Shown here one piece after another: positions 9,268 to 17,292 of a DNA stretch of 64,000 bases. Origin of the DNA: Streptomyces lunaelactis. GTDB taxonomy: Bacteria > Actinomycetota > Actinomycetes > Streptomycetales > Streptomycetaceae. The stretch covers positions 1,302,001 through 1,366,000 of the forward strand of contig NZ_CP026304.1 in the NCBI RefSeq assembly GCF_003054555.1, given 5' to 3'. A program made the translations under genes and the position numbers. Under the pieces are notes generated by a model. It had not been told where the DNA came from and made no database searches. It saw only the letters and a list, made by a program, of their open reading frames with translations. Every line of letters begins with the position of its first letter. Position 1 is the first letter of the stretch.

Positions 9268-9690
9268 ATGATCGACCTGCACATACGCCCCGCGGCGGCG
9301 GACGAGGCGAAGACCATCCTCGCCTTCTGGAAGGAGGCGGCGGAGGGCACCAGCATCACGGATGACGTCGACGGGGTCGCCCGGCTGATCACCCGCGACC
9401 CCGAGGCGCTCATCCTGGCCGAGTCCGAGGGCCGGGTGGTCGGCTCCGTGATCGCCGGGTACGACGGCTGGCGCTGCTCCCTGTACCGGCTCGCCGTACT
9501 CCCCTCCCACCGCCGCCAGGGGATCTCGACGGCGCTCCTCGAAGCGGCCGAGAAGCGCTTCCTGGCCGTGGGCGGCAGGCGCGGCGACGCCATGGTGCTG
9601 GAGGCCAACGAGCGCGCCCAGCACGCGTGGGCAGCCGCCGGCTACCACCGCGAGGACCACTGGCGCCGCTGGGTGAAGCCGTTCGTTTAA
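9268..9690 (+). CDS. GNAT family N-acetyltransferase
   Basis: 140 residues, a single GNAT domain. The acetyl-CoA pyrophosphate loop is LAVLPSHRRQGISTALLEAAE (Q/RxxGxG/A class), with the catalytic-region strand VVGSVIAGYDGW before it and the C-terminal HAWAAAGYHREDHWRRWVK typical of small RimI-like acetyltransferases. The ATG at 9268 gives the normal N-terminus (IDLHIRPAAADEAKTI). The acceptor is unknown. Confidence 0.8.
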   Translation: MIDLHIRPAAADEAKTILAFWKEAAEGTSITDDVDGVARLITRDPEALILAESEGRVVGSVIAGYDGWRCSLYRLAVLPSHRRQGISTALLEAAEKRFLAVGGRRGDAMVLEANERAQHAWAAAGYHREDHWRRWVKPFV

Positions 9691-9740
9691 GGCCCTGTCC
9701 GGCCGATCCCACGCAGGCGGCAGCCGACACGCCGGCCACT

Positions 9741-9769
9741 TTGCCCGTCCTTTACCATGGGTGGACTAT
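9741..9769 (+). promoter_or_regulatory. promoter of the CNNM operon
   Basis: TTGCCC (9741-9746) and GACTAT (9764-9769) are separated by 17 bp and fit a housekeeping sigma-factor promoter in Streptomyces. Transcription would begin near 9776, leaving a leader of about 100 nt before the ATG at 9877. Confidence 0.5.
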
Positions 9770-9775
9770 TCACCC

Positions 9776-9876
9776 CCGTACGAAAGGTGTGAGCGTCCGC
9801 CCATGGGCGAGCCTCCCAGTAGCCGACATCGCGCATTCCACCTCCCCCTGCCCGATCATGGGACGGAGGTGAACCG
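9776..9876 (+). promoter_or_regulatory. riboswitch-like 5' leader with sequestered Shine-Dalgarno
   Basis: The Shine-Dalgarno sequence GGAGGTG (9865-9871) is perfectly complementary to CACCTCC (9839-9845), with three more pairs inside (9846-9848 with 9860-9862). An alternative partner for the anti-SD strand exists upstream: AGGTG at 9785-9789 pairs with CACCT at 9839-9843. The two pairings exclude each other, as in a translational riboswitch. A 12-bp palindrome CGCCCATGGGCG near 9798 forms a third element. No known riboswitch consensus (M-box, yybP-ykoY) was recognisable; ligand unknown. Confidence 0.45.
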
Positions 9877-11214
9877 ATGACCGAAGTGCTCCTGCTCGCC
9901 GTGGCGGTGCTGCTCTCGCTCGCCTGCGGAGCCTTCGTCGCGGCGGAGTTCTCCCTCACCACGGTTGAGCGCGGCGACCTCGAGCGGGCCGTCGAGCGCG
10001 GCGAGCGCGGTGCGGCGTCCGCGCTGAAGGCCGTGCGCAGCCTCACCTTCCAGCTCTCCGGCGCCCAGCTCGGCATCACCGTCACCAATCTGGTCGTCGG
10101 CATGCTCTCCGAGCCGTCGATCGCCAAGCTGATCCGCGGGCCGGTCGAGGCACTCGGCGTCTCCCCCTCGGTGGCCTCGTCGGCCGCCCTGGTCATCGGC
10201 ACCGCGCTGTCCACTGTCGTGCTGATGGTCGTCGGCGAGCTGGTCCCGAAGAACTGGGCGATCTCGTCCCCGCTGGCCGTCGCCAAGGTGGTGGCCACCC
10301 CGCAGCGTGTCTTCACCGCGGCCTTCAAGCCCCTCATCAGCCATCTCAACAACACCGCGAACCGCATTCTGCGACGGCTCGGCATGGAGCCGACCGAGGA
10401 GCTGGCCTCGGCCCGCAGCCCGCAGGAACTGGTCGCACTGGCCCGCCACTCGGCCAAGGAGGGCGCGCTGGAGGCGGACACCGCCGAGCTGTTCGTACGC
10501 ACCCTCAATCTGGCCGAGCTGACCGCCGAGAACGTCATGACCCCGCGGGTCCAGGTCACAGCCCTCGAGGTGCAGGCCACCGCCGAGGACGTCGCCAACG
10601 CCACCCGCGCCACCGGCCTGTCCCGCTTCCCCGTCTACCGGGGCAGCCTCGACACCGTCGTCGGCATCGCACACATCAAGGACGTCCTGGCGGTCCCGGC
10701 GGCACGCCGCCGCCGCCACCGCGTCTCCGAGCTGCTGCGCGAGCCGCTGCTCGTGCCCGAGACACTGACCGTGGACCGGCTGCTCGACCGGCTGTCCGGC
10801 AAGAACACGATGGCCGTCGTCATCGACGAGTACGGCGGCACGGCCGGTGTGGTGACGCTGGAGGACATCGTCGAGGAGGTCGTCGGCGAGGTGCGCGACG
10901 AGCACGATCCGCACGAGACTCCCGACCTGGCCGCGGCGGGCGAGGACGCCGACGGGCGCGCGCTCTGGTCGGCGGACGGCGCGGCACGCACCGACCAGCT
11001 GGAGCGGGTCGGGCTGCGGGTGCCGGAAGGCCCGTACGAGACACTCGCCGGGCTCATCGCCACCGAGCTCGGGCGCATCCCCGTCGAGGGCGACCGGATC
11101 GATCTGGAGGGCTGGCGGTTCGATGTCGTCGACGCCTCCGGGCGGCGCGCGGCACGGGTGCTGATGCACGCGCCACTCCCGTCCGCCGACCCGAGCGAGG
11201 CGGCCGGACGATGA
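9877..11214 (+). CDS. CNNM/HlyC-CorC family membrane protein with CBS domains (first copy)
   Basis: 445 residues. An N-terminal DUF21 (CNNM) transmembrane domain with 3-4 helices (about 1-190) precedes a Bateman CBS pair (about 205-340) and a C-terminal CorC/HlyC module (about 350-435). Visible landmarks are AAEFSLTTVERG, GAQLGITVTNLVVG, VGELVPKNWAIS and the CBS start ENVMTPRVQV. The family is linked to Mg2+ or Co2+ transport and resistance; 'hemolysin' labels are historical. It overlaps the second copy by 4 bases (ATGA), so the two probably form a heteromer. Confidence 0.88.
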   Translation: MTEVLLLAVAVLLSLACGAFVAAEFSLTTVERGDLERAVERGERGAASALKAVRSLTFQLSGAQLGITVTNLVVGMLSEPSIAKLIRGPVEALGVSPSVASSAALVIGTALSTVVLMVVGELVPKNWAISSPLAVAKVVATPQRVFTAAFKPLISHLNNTANRILRRLGMEPTEELASARSPQELVALARHSAKEGALEADTAELFVRTLNLAELTAENVMTPRVQVTALEVQATAEDVANATRATGLSRFPVYRGSLDTVVGIAHIKDVLAVPAARRRRHRVSELLREPLLVPETLTVDRLLDRLSGKNTMAVVIDEYGGTAGVVTLEDIVEEVVGEVRDEHDPHETPDLAAAGEDADGRALWSADGAARTDQLERVGLRVPEGPYETLAGLIATELGRIPVEGDRIDLEGWRFDVVDASGRRAARVLMHAPLPSADPSEAAGR

Positions 11215-12224
11215 CCGCGATTCAGATTCTGATCGGCTTTCTGACCCTGGTGGTCAACGCCTTCTTCGTCGGCGCGGAGTTCGCCATGATCTCCGTACGC
11301 CGCAGCCAGATCGAACCGCTGGCGGAGGCCGGGGACCGGCGGGCCCGCAGTGTCATGTGGGGTCTGGAGCATGTCTCGGCGCTGCTGGCGGCCGCGCAGC
11401 TCGGCATCACGCTCTGCACCCTGGTGCTCGGCATCGTCGCCGAGCCCGCCATCGCGCATCTGCTGGAGCCGGTGTTCGACGCCGTGGGTGTCGCGCACGG
11501 CCTGGTCCACCCCATCTCGTTCGTGATCGCGCTGTCCCTGGCGACGTATCTGCACATGCTGCTCGGCGAGATGGTGCCGAAGAACATCGCACTGGCCGAG
11601 CCCACCCGGACCGCCCTGCAGCTCGGCCCGCCGCTCGTCACGCTGTCGCGGACACTGCGACCGGTGATCTTCACCATCAACGCCCTCGCCAACGGACTGC
11701 TCAAACTGCTGCGGGTCGAGGTGAAGGGCGAGGTGTCCGCGACCTACTCGGACGACGAGCTGGCGCGGCTGGTGCGGGACGCAGGCGATGCCGGGCTCAT
11801 CGACGACCGGTCGGCCGAACGGCTGCGGGACGCGCTGGAGCTGGGGCGCAGGCCGGTGCGGGATGTGGTGATGCCGGCGGAGCGCGTGGTGTACGCCCGC
11901 GTCGGGACGACGCCCGAGCAGCTGGAGCTGCTCTCGGCGGAATCCGGGTTCTCCCGTTTCCCGGTGGTCGACGCGGGCCGCCGGCTCCTGGGCTATCTCC
12001 ATGTGAAGGACGCGCTGGACGCGACTCCGCGCGATGTTCCCTTCCCGGTCACGGCGATGCGCCCGATCGCGCGGGTCCGGGCGTCAACCCCGCTCGACGA
12101 TGTGCTCACGGCGATGCGGCGCAGCCGTACGCACCTGGCGGCGGTCGTGGACGAGGAGGGCACGCCCGAGGGCCTGGTGACGATGGAGGACGTACTGCGC
12201 GAGCTGGTCGGCCGGCCGCGCTGA
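11211..12224 (+). CDS. CNNM/HlyC-CorC family membrane protein with CBS domains (second copy)
   Basis: 337 residues, paralogous to the preceding gene and translationally coupled to it. It has the same DUF21 membrane domain (VGAEFAMISVRRSQ, AAQLGITLCTLVLG, LGEMVPKNIALAEP) and CBS pair (VRDVVMPAERVVYAR onward), but stops after the second CBS domain and lacks the CorC_HlyC C-terminal module. The asymmetry fits a partner-subunit role. A perfect hairpin terminator follows 10 bases after the stop. Confidence 0.88.
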   Translation: MTAIQILIGFLTLVVNAFFVGAEFAMISVRRSQIEPLAEAGDRRARSVMWGLEHVSALLAAAQLGITLCTLVLGIVAEPAIAHLLEPVFDAVGVAHGLVHPISFVIALSLATYLHMLLGEMVPKNIALAEPTRTALQLGPPLVTLSRTLRPVIFTINALANGLLKLLRVEVKGEVSATYSDDELARLVRDAGDAGLIDDRSAERLRDALELGRRPVRDVVMPAERVVYARVGTTPEQLELLSAESGFSRFPVVDAGRRLLGYLHVKDALDATPRDVPFPVTAMRPIARVRASTPLDDVLTAMRRSRTHLAAVVDEEGTPEGLVTMEDVLRELVGRPR

Positions 12225-12234
12225 CCGGTTCCCT

Positions 12235-12279
12235 GACGGCCCGGTCCGTGGTCTCGGTGAGACCACGGACCGGGCCGTC
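12235..12279. terminator. bidirectional terminator, perfect 21-bp stem
   Basis: Positions 12235-12255 and 12259-12279 are perfect reverse complements around a 3-base GGT loop. It sits between the convergent CNNM operon and the maleylpyruvate-isomerase-like gene and should stop transcription from both sides. No U-tract is needed for such hairpins in Streptomyces. Confidence 0.85.
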
Positions 12280-12310
12280 CGGACAGGCCCTCGGCCGTGT
12301 CTGACAAAGC

Positions 12311-13315
12311 CTAGAACGCGCTCGCTGCCAGCCAGGCATCCAGGACCGCGCGGTCGCCGGTGATGCCGTACCGCTCGTCGTCCGCCGGGACGCGCCCGTA
12401 GACGAGCAACAGGAGATCGCCCGCGGTGGCCTCGACTCCGGCGGCGGCCTCCCCCGCGCTCCTCGTCCAGGCGAAACTGCCGCCCCCGAAGGTGATCGTC
12501 CAGGCGGCGCCGGTGTCGGCGGCCGCCAGCCGGACCGAGCCGTCCGCCATGGCTCCGACGGGCTCGGCGATCCAGGAGTAGTACGGCAGGTTCTCCAGGA
12601 ACTCCTCGATCCCGTCGGCCGCCGTGCTCGCCGGGATACGGGGTTCGACGCCGAGGGTGAGTTCGGCGTCGGCGAGATGGACGACGGCCTCGAAGAGCAG
12701 CCGGCGGGGGAAGAAGCGCACGCGCTGGTCGGCGCCGTGGGACCACATCGGCGTCTCGGGGTCGACGGTACGCAGCGTGCGCAGCGTGGCCTCGGCGCCG
12801 GCGGCCAGCCACTGGGGATACGCTGCCGGGTCGTCGGGGAGGTCGAGGGGAACGTCCCGCGACCAGACCCGCTCGGCGGCCCGTGTCCGGACGAGGTGCT
12901 CCATCCAGCGGTGCGTGGTGCCGTGGTGCCTCACCAGGTCGGCGAAGGTCCAGCCGGGACAGCTCGGCACGGGCGTGCCGGGATCCACATCACGCACCGT
13001 CTCCACGAACCGCCGCGCCAGCTGTTCGACGGCGTCGCAGTACAGCTCGTGCTGGTCGTCGTCGAGGCCGAAGCTCTCGGGGATCCGCAGCAGATCGTCG
13101 CGCCAGGCTCCGTCGGGCTGGCGCGCCGCGGCCCTGCGCACCAGTACGGACAGGGCCCGGCGGTCCGTGGGCGGGAGCCGGGCGAGCAGATAGCCCGTGC
13201 TCTCCAGCCATTTCACGGCGGTGTCGGGGTCCAGGACACCGTCGTCACAGGTGTCGATCGTGGTCACCAGATCGGCCAGCGACTCGGCCAGCGCGTTCAG
13301 CAGCGCGTCACTCAC
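12311..13315 (-). CDS. maleylpyruvate isomerase family, mycothiol-dependent enzyme
   Basis: 334 residues. The central part (about 90-230) is the DinB/MDMPI-like four-helix domain: VPSCPGWTFADLVRHHGTTHRWMEH carries the metal-ligand histidine of the family, with FFPRRLLFEAVVHLADAELTLG supplying a further one. The C-terminus (about 240-330) is the MDMPI_C domain (VGAMADGSVRLAAADTGAAW). An additional N-terminal helical region of about 85 residues is unusual in length. Family members isomerise or conjugate substrates using mycothiol; the substrate is unknown. The start is GTG after GGGAGGGGAG. Confidence 0.78.
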   Translation of the reverse strand: MSDALLNALAESLADLVTTIDTCDDGVLDPDTAVKWLESTGYLLARLPPTDRRALSVLVRRAAARQPDGAWRDDLLRIPESFGLDDDQHELYCDAVEQLARRFVETVRDVDPGTPVPSCPGWTFADLVRHHGTTHRWMEHLVRTRAAERVWSRDVPLDLPDDPAAYPQWLAAGAEATLRTLRTVDPETPMWSHGADQRVRFFPRRLLFEAVVHLADAELTLGVEPRIPASTAADGIEEFLENLPYYSWIAEPVGAMADGSVRLAAADTGAAWTITFGGGSFAWTRSAGEAAAGVEATAGDLLLLVYGRVPADDERYGITGDRAVLDAWLAASAF

Positions 13316-13374
13316 AGAGCTCCCCTCCCGGTACGGAACCGACGGACCTTACCGCGCGGTAGTATCGGTCCGCC

Positions 13375-14154
13375 ATGGAGATCAATGCCAGCTACACCAG
13401 TTTTGTCGCGATAGGCGATTCCTTTACCGAGGGCATGTCCGACCTGTTGCCCGACGGCTCGTACCGCGGCTGGGCGGATCTGCTCGCGGCCAGGCTCGCG
13501 GCCCGCACCCCGGGTTTCCGGTACGCGAATCTCGCCGTACGCGGAAAGCTCATCGGCCAGATCGTCGACGAGCAGGTCGATGTCGCTGCCGCCATGCAGG
13601 CGGATGTGGTCACGCTGGTGGGCGGCCTCAACGACACGCTGCGGCCCACGTACGACATGGGGCGGGTGCACGGACTCCTGGAGGAGGCCGTGGAGAAGCT
13701 GGCGCCATCCTGCAAGCAGCTGGTGCTGATGCGCAGCCCCGGCCGCAAGGGGCCGGTGATGAAACGGTTCCGCCCTCGCATGGAGGAGCTGTTCACCTTC
13801 GTCGACGAGCTGGCCGCCCGGCACGGTGCCCTGGTGGTGGATCTGTACGGGTCCGAGGCCCTCGGCGATCAGCGGATGTGGGACGTGGACCGGCTGCATC
13901 TGACGCCCGACGGGCACCGACGGGTCGCCGAGGCCGTCTGGCAGACGCTGGGGCTGGCGGCTGAGGACGACTGGCAGGCCCTGCTGCCGCCCGTCGTGCA
14001 CCCCGGGTGGGCGACGCGGCGGGTCGGCGACCTGCGGTTCGCGCGCCAGTATCTGGGTCCGTGGATCGGGCGGCGGCTCACCGGACGCTCGTCCGGGGAC
14101 GGCCGGCCGGCGAAGCGGCCCGAGCTGCTGCCGTTCAAGGATCCGCGTTCGTAG
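13375..14154 (+). CDS. SGNH/GDSL hydrolase
   Basis: 259 residues. Block I GDSFTEG (Ser about 15), block III GGLNDT and block V DRLHLTPDGH give the Ser-Asn-Asp-His set of the SGNH esterase/lipase superfamily. There is no signal peptide, so it probably acts on an intracellular ester. TAGTAT at 13360-13365 lies 9 bases before the ATG, suggesting a leaderless mRNA. The C-terminal 45 residues are basic and outside the catalytic domain. Separated from purB by 59 bp containing the purB promoter. Confidence 0.88.
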   Translation: MEINASYTSFVAIGDSFTEGMSDLLPDGSYRGWADLLAARLAARTPGFRYANLAVRGKLIGQIVDEQVDVAAAMQADVVTLVGGLNDTLRPTYDMGRVHGLLEEAVEKLAPSCKQLVLMRSPGRKGPVMKRFRPRMEELFTFVDELAARHGALVVDLYGSEALGDQRMWDVDRLHLTPDGHRRVAEAVWQTLGLAAEDDWQALLPPVVHPGWATRRVGDLRFARQYLGPWIGRRLTGRSSGDGRPAKRPELLPFKDPRS

Positions 14155-14199
14155 TAAGCCACAAACCGGACCGGGGCGCTGGCCTGCGTAAACCGCCAG

Positions 14200-14205
14200 T
14201 AGAAT
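14200..14205 (+). promoter_or_regulatory. -10 element of a leaderless purB promoter
   Basis: TAGAAT lies 8 bases before the purB GTG at 14214, so +1 should fall at or next to the start codon. No convincing -35 hexamer was found 16-18 bp upstream. Confidence 0.45.
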
Positions 14206-14213
14206 CCGTACAC

Positions 14214-15647
14214 GTGACTGCCAAGCCCCGCATCCCCAATGTCCTGGCCGGCCGCTACGCCTCTGCGCAGCTGGCCGTCCTGTGGTCCCCCGAGCAGAAG
14301 GTGAGGCTGGAGCGTCAGCTCTGGCTCGCGGTACTGCGCGCCCAGAAGGACCTCGGCATCGAGGTGCCCGAGGCCGCCCTCGCCGACTACGAGCGGGTGC
14401 TCGACCAGGTCGACCTGGCGTCGATCGCCGAGCGCGAGAAGGTCACCCGCCACGATGTGAAGGCGCGGATCGAGGAGTTCAACGCGCTCGCGGGCCATGA
14501 GCAGGTCCACAAGGGCATGACCTCCCGGGATCTGACCGAGAACGTCGAGCAGCTGCAGATCCGGCTCTCGCTGGAGCTGATGCGCGACCGTACGGTCGCG
14601 GTGCTGGCGCGACTCGGCAAACTGTCCGGTGAGTACGCCGAGCTGGTCATGGCCGGGCGCTCGCACAATGTCGCCGCGCAGGCCACGACGCTGGGCAAGC
14701 GCTTCGCGACCGCGGCCGACGAGCTGCTGGTGGCGTACGGACGCCTCGAGGACCTGCTGGGCCGCTACCCGCTGCGCGGCATCAAGGGCCCGGTCGGCAC
14801 CGCGCAGGACATGCTCGACCTGCTGGGCGGCGACGCCGCGAAGCTCGCCGAGCTCGAGCAGCGCATCGCCGGGCACCTGGGCTTCGCACACGCTTTCACC
14901 TCGGTCGGCCAGGTCTACCCCCGCTCGCTGGACTACGACGTCGTCTCCGCGCTGGTGCAGCTTGCCGCCGCGCCGTCCTCCGTCGCCAAGACGATCCGGC
15001 TGATGGCCGGGCACGAGCTGGTCACCGAGGGCTTCAAGCCCGGCCAGGTGGGCTCCTCAGCGATGCCGCACAAGATGAACACCCGCTCCTGCGAGCGCGT
15101 CAACGGCCTGATGGTCATCCTGCGCGGCTACGCGTCGATGACCGGCGAGCTGGCGGGCGACCAGTGGAACGAGGGCGACGTCTCGTGCTCGGTGGTACGG
15201 CGGGTGGCACTGCCCGACGCGTTCTTCGCCTTCGACGGTCTGCTGGAGACGTTCTTGACGGTGCTCGACGAGTTCGGCGCCTTCCCCGCCGTCGTCGCCC
15301 GTGAGCTGGACCGGTACCTCCCCTTCCTCGCCACGACCAAGGTCCTGATGGGCGCGGTGCGCGCCGGGGTCGGGCGGGAGGTCGCGCACGAGGCCATCAA
15401 GGAGAACGCGGTCGCCTCGGCTCTGGCGATGCGCGAGCGGGGAGCCGAGCGCAACGAGCTGCTCGACAAGCTGGCGGCGGACGAGCGGATCCCGCTGGAC
15501 CGGGCGCGGTTGGACGAGCTGATGGCCGACAAGCTGTCGTTCACCGGTGCCGCGGCCGACCAGGTGGCGGCGGTGGTCTCCCGCATCGAGGAGATCGTCA
15601 AGCAGCACCCGGAGGCCGCCGGCTACACCCCTGGGTCGATCCTCTGA
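14214..15647 (+). CDS. purB: adenylosuccinate lyase
   Basis: 477 residues. Cleaves SAICAR to AICAR and adenylosuccinate to AMP in purine synthesis; homotetramer of the fumarase/aspartase superfamily. The mobile signature loop GSSAMPHKMN starts at residue 280 with the catalytic serine near 282; HDVKARIEEF and KGMTSRDLTEN are the other conserved blocks. The GTG at 14214 is chosen because the frame upstream is non-homologous and a -10 box lies just before it. The stop is followed directly by the remains of mug. Confidence 0.96.
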   Translation: MTAKPRIPNVLAGRYASAQLAVLWSPEQKVRLERQLWLAVLRAQKDLGIEVPEAALADYERVLDQVDLASIAEREKVTRHDVKARIEEFNALAGHEQVHKGMTSRDLTENVEQLQIRLSLELMRDRTVAVLARLGKLSGEYAELVMAGRSHNVAAQATTLGKRFATAADELLVAYGRLEDLLGRYPLRGIKGPVGTAQDMLDLLGGDAAKLAELEQRIAGHLGFAHAFTSVGQVYPRSLDYDVVSALVQLAAAPSSVAKTIRLMAGHELVTEGFKPGQVGSSAMPHKMNTRSCERVNGLMVILRGYASMTGELAGDQWNEGDVSCSVVRRVALPDAFFAFDGLLETFLTVLDEFGAFPAVVARELDRYLPFLATTKVLMGAVRAGVGREVAHEAIKENAVASALAMRERGAERNELLDKLAADERIPLDRARLDELMADKLSFTGAAADQVAAVVSRIEEIVKQHPEAAGYTPGSIL

Positions 15648-15831
15648 CCCCGAGGAGCTGAAGGCCGCCCGCGACCGCGTCATCGACGATGTGGTCGCGG
15701 GCGGTTTGCGTGTGCTGTTCTGCGGGATCAACCGGGGCCCGATGTCCGCGGCGACGGGGCACCACTTCGCCCGGCCGGGGAACCGCTTCTGGCCGGTTCT
15801 ACTTCTCTGCACTTCACCCGTTCGGGTGTGA
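15648..15831 (+). pseudogene. mug: mug/TDG-type DNA glycosylase, 5' fragment
   Basis: The frame directly after purB encodes the N-terminus of a G/U-T mismatch-specific uracil-DNA glycosylase: PEELKAARDRV, VAGGLRVLFCGIN, then SAATGHHFARPGNRFWPVL. Similarity breaks off near 15800 and a stop follows at 15829-15831. The catalytic GINPGL motif reads GINRGP, so it is altered as well as truncated, and no good start codon remains in frame. The C-terminal third lies about 1.1 kb downstream. The gene is therefore disrupted. Confidence 0.78.
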
Positions 15832-16127
15832 CGTCGTCTGCGCTGACTCCCCGGACCAGGGTGCTGAATCACTCGTGAGTGTGCCCTACTCCGAGAGAAC
15901 CTGGAGGAGGTCGTTGCCGGTAGTTGCCCTGTGAGGACGGTCGAGGACCTCAGGCGCCAGATCTCTGCGAGCGCGTCTGTGAACTTGTCGGCCCGACGTG
16001 GTCCGTGCAGGCTCGGCCGAGAGCACCCCCTGCCGCAATGAGTTCCGGCCGGGGCGCGAGTCTGTTCTGGTGAGCGTCGCAGGACGTCGTACGACGCTGC
16101 CTGGCACGAGAGATCACGGAGGACACC
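15832..16127. other. 296-bp segment without a supported gene (left part of the insertion in mug)
   Basis: Between the mug 5' fragment and the DUF899 gene I find no intact frame with family features. One frame (reading near 15855-15990) weakly recalls the middle of Mug proteins (PTPRENLEEVVAGS), so part may be decayed mug, but this is a visual impression only. No transposase or clear terminal repeats were seen. Confidence 0.4.
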
Positions 16128-16943
16128 ATGACGACCACGCCCGGCAACGCGAGCAGCAACCTCCCCGGCAAGCCGCCAGTCGTCGACCTGGCCACCTGGC
16201 AGGCGGCGCGCGAGGAGCTGCTGGTCCGCGAGAAGGCGCACACCCGTGAGGGCGACGCGATCGCCGCGGCCCGGCGGCGGCTGCCGATGGTCGAGCTCGA
16301 CGGCGCGGTCGAGGTCACCGGCGTTGACGGGCCGGTCCCGTTCCTCGACCTGTTCCAGGGGCGCGACGAGCTCGTGGTCTACAAGCACATGTGGTACGAC
16401 GGCGCGCCGTACCAGGGGCAGTGCGAGGGCTGCACCACCACGGCCTGGCACGTGAAGGACGCCGTCTACGTCAACGCCCGGGGCGTCTCGTTCGCCGTCC
16501 TGACCTCGGGCCCGTGGGACGAGGTGGCTCCCTACGTCGAGTTCATGGGTTACACCCAGCCCTGGTACTCGGTACGGGGCGTGGAGGCGCCGGTCGGCGG
16601 AGAAATGGGGCACATCGCCTGTTTCCTGCGCGACGACGACCGCGTGTTCCTCACCTACTCCACGACGGGCCGTGGCAACGAGCCGGTCAACGGGTCCCTC
16701 GGCCTGCTCGACATGACGCCCTACGGCCGCGGCGAGGCGTGGGAGGACAACCCCGAGGGCCGGCCCGTGATCGGCGATGTCCGCGAGGGGCACCCGTCCG
16801 AGGGCCGCCAGGCCTGCTGGTACTGGCGCTCGGACGCCGACGGCGTCGCCACCTGGGGCCCGACCAGCCGGCCCGTGCCGCAGTGGACCCGCCCCGGCGC
16901 GACCCCCGTGGAGACCCTCGGCCGGCACGGCCACCACCACTGA
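16128..16943 (+). CDS. DUF899 family thioredoxin-like protein
   Basis: 271 residues. Typical DUF899 layout: an N-terminal helix with a basic AREELLVREKAHTR stretch, then a thioredoxin-like core with DLFQGRDELVVYKHMW and a Cys pair in QCEGCT (about residues 105-110), and the late GLLDMTPYGR and EGRQACWYWR segments. A redox function is suspected for the family but not established. The ATG follows CGGAGGA closely. The gene lies inside the split mug, so it arrived with the inserted segment. It ends in a His-rich tail (RHGHHH). Confidence 0.82.
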   Translation: MTTTPGNASSNLPGKPPVVDLATWQAAREELLVREKAHTREGDAIAAARRRLPMVELDGAVEVTGVDGPVPFLDLFQGRDELVVYKHMWYDGAPYQGQCEGCTTTAWHVKDAVYVNARGVSFAVLTSGPWDEVAPYVEFMGYTQPWYSVRGVEAPVGGEMGHIACFLRDDDRVFLTYSTTGRGNEPVNGSLGLLDMTPYGRGEAWEDNPEGRPVIGDVREGHPSEGRQACWYWRSDADGVATWGPTSRPVPQWTRPGATPVETLGRHGHHH

Positions 16944-16944
16944 C

Positions 16945-17129
16945 GCGCCTTCGTCGACGGCGTCGGCAAAAGGTGGCGACCCCCGCTGTACGCAAGGCCG
17001 CAGGAGCGGACGATCGGTGACACGAGGATCTGGGCGCTGCCCAACCCCAGCGGGCTCAACGCCCATTGGACGGCGCAGACGATGGCGGAGGAGTTCGGCC
17101 GGCTGCGGGCTGCCGCCGAGGCCTCCTAG
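16945..17129 (+). pseudogene. mug: mug/TDG-type DNA glycosylase, 3' fragment
   Basis: Directly after the DUF899 stop, in the same frame, the sequence encodes the Mug C-terminus from about 16986: ARPQERTIGDTRIWALPN, then PSGLNAHWTAQTMAEEFGRL, ending at TAG 17127-17129. NPSGLNAHW is the conserved second active-site segment of the family. Together with the 5' fragment upstream of DUF899 this shows a single gene split by about 1.1 kb. The TAG is part of the MITE-like element's terminal repeat, so the original stop may have been replaced. Confidence 0.78.
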
Positions 17130-17292
17130 GGTCTTTCGTTTGGATCAGGCCGGATGAGTGAGCGGGGTCTGGTGCGTGCGATCGCAAGGCGGAGGAGGGA
17201 GGCATGGCGGAGCCATGCCGACCGACGACAACGCGGCGAGTGTGCGTGCCAGGGCACGCGAGCCCGGCAAGATCCAAACGAGAGGCCCTAGG
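17125..17292. mobile_element. 168-bp MITE-like element with 22-bp terminal inverted repeats
   Basis: Left end 17125-17146 and right end 17271-17292 are reverse complements with 2 mismatches in 22; both begin CCTAGG and share TCGTTTGGATC inward. The interior has no real gene but an internal hairpin (GGCATGG...CCATGCC, 17201-17219). Size, repeats and lack of coding fit a miniature inverted-repeat transposable element; I recall closely similar TTTGGATC-ended elements scattered in Streptomyces. CTAG may be the target duplication. It abuts the mug 3' fragment on one side and the next gene on the other. Confidence 0.75.

Noticed and set aside
6451..9660. 1069-codon open frame on the minus strand opposite the ABC permease
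   Set aside because: It is the antisense of a clear FtsX permease and GNAT; the protein is Arg/His/Gly-rich without any family feature. Such frames arise from GC-rich third positions.
15886..16107. Possible transposase C-terminus on the minus strand in the mug insertion
   Set aside because: The frame has no DDE or HTH motif and no matching terminal repeats; similarity could not be supported by eye.
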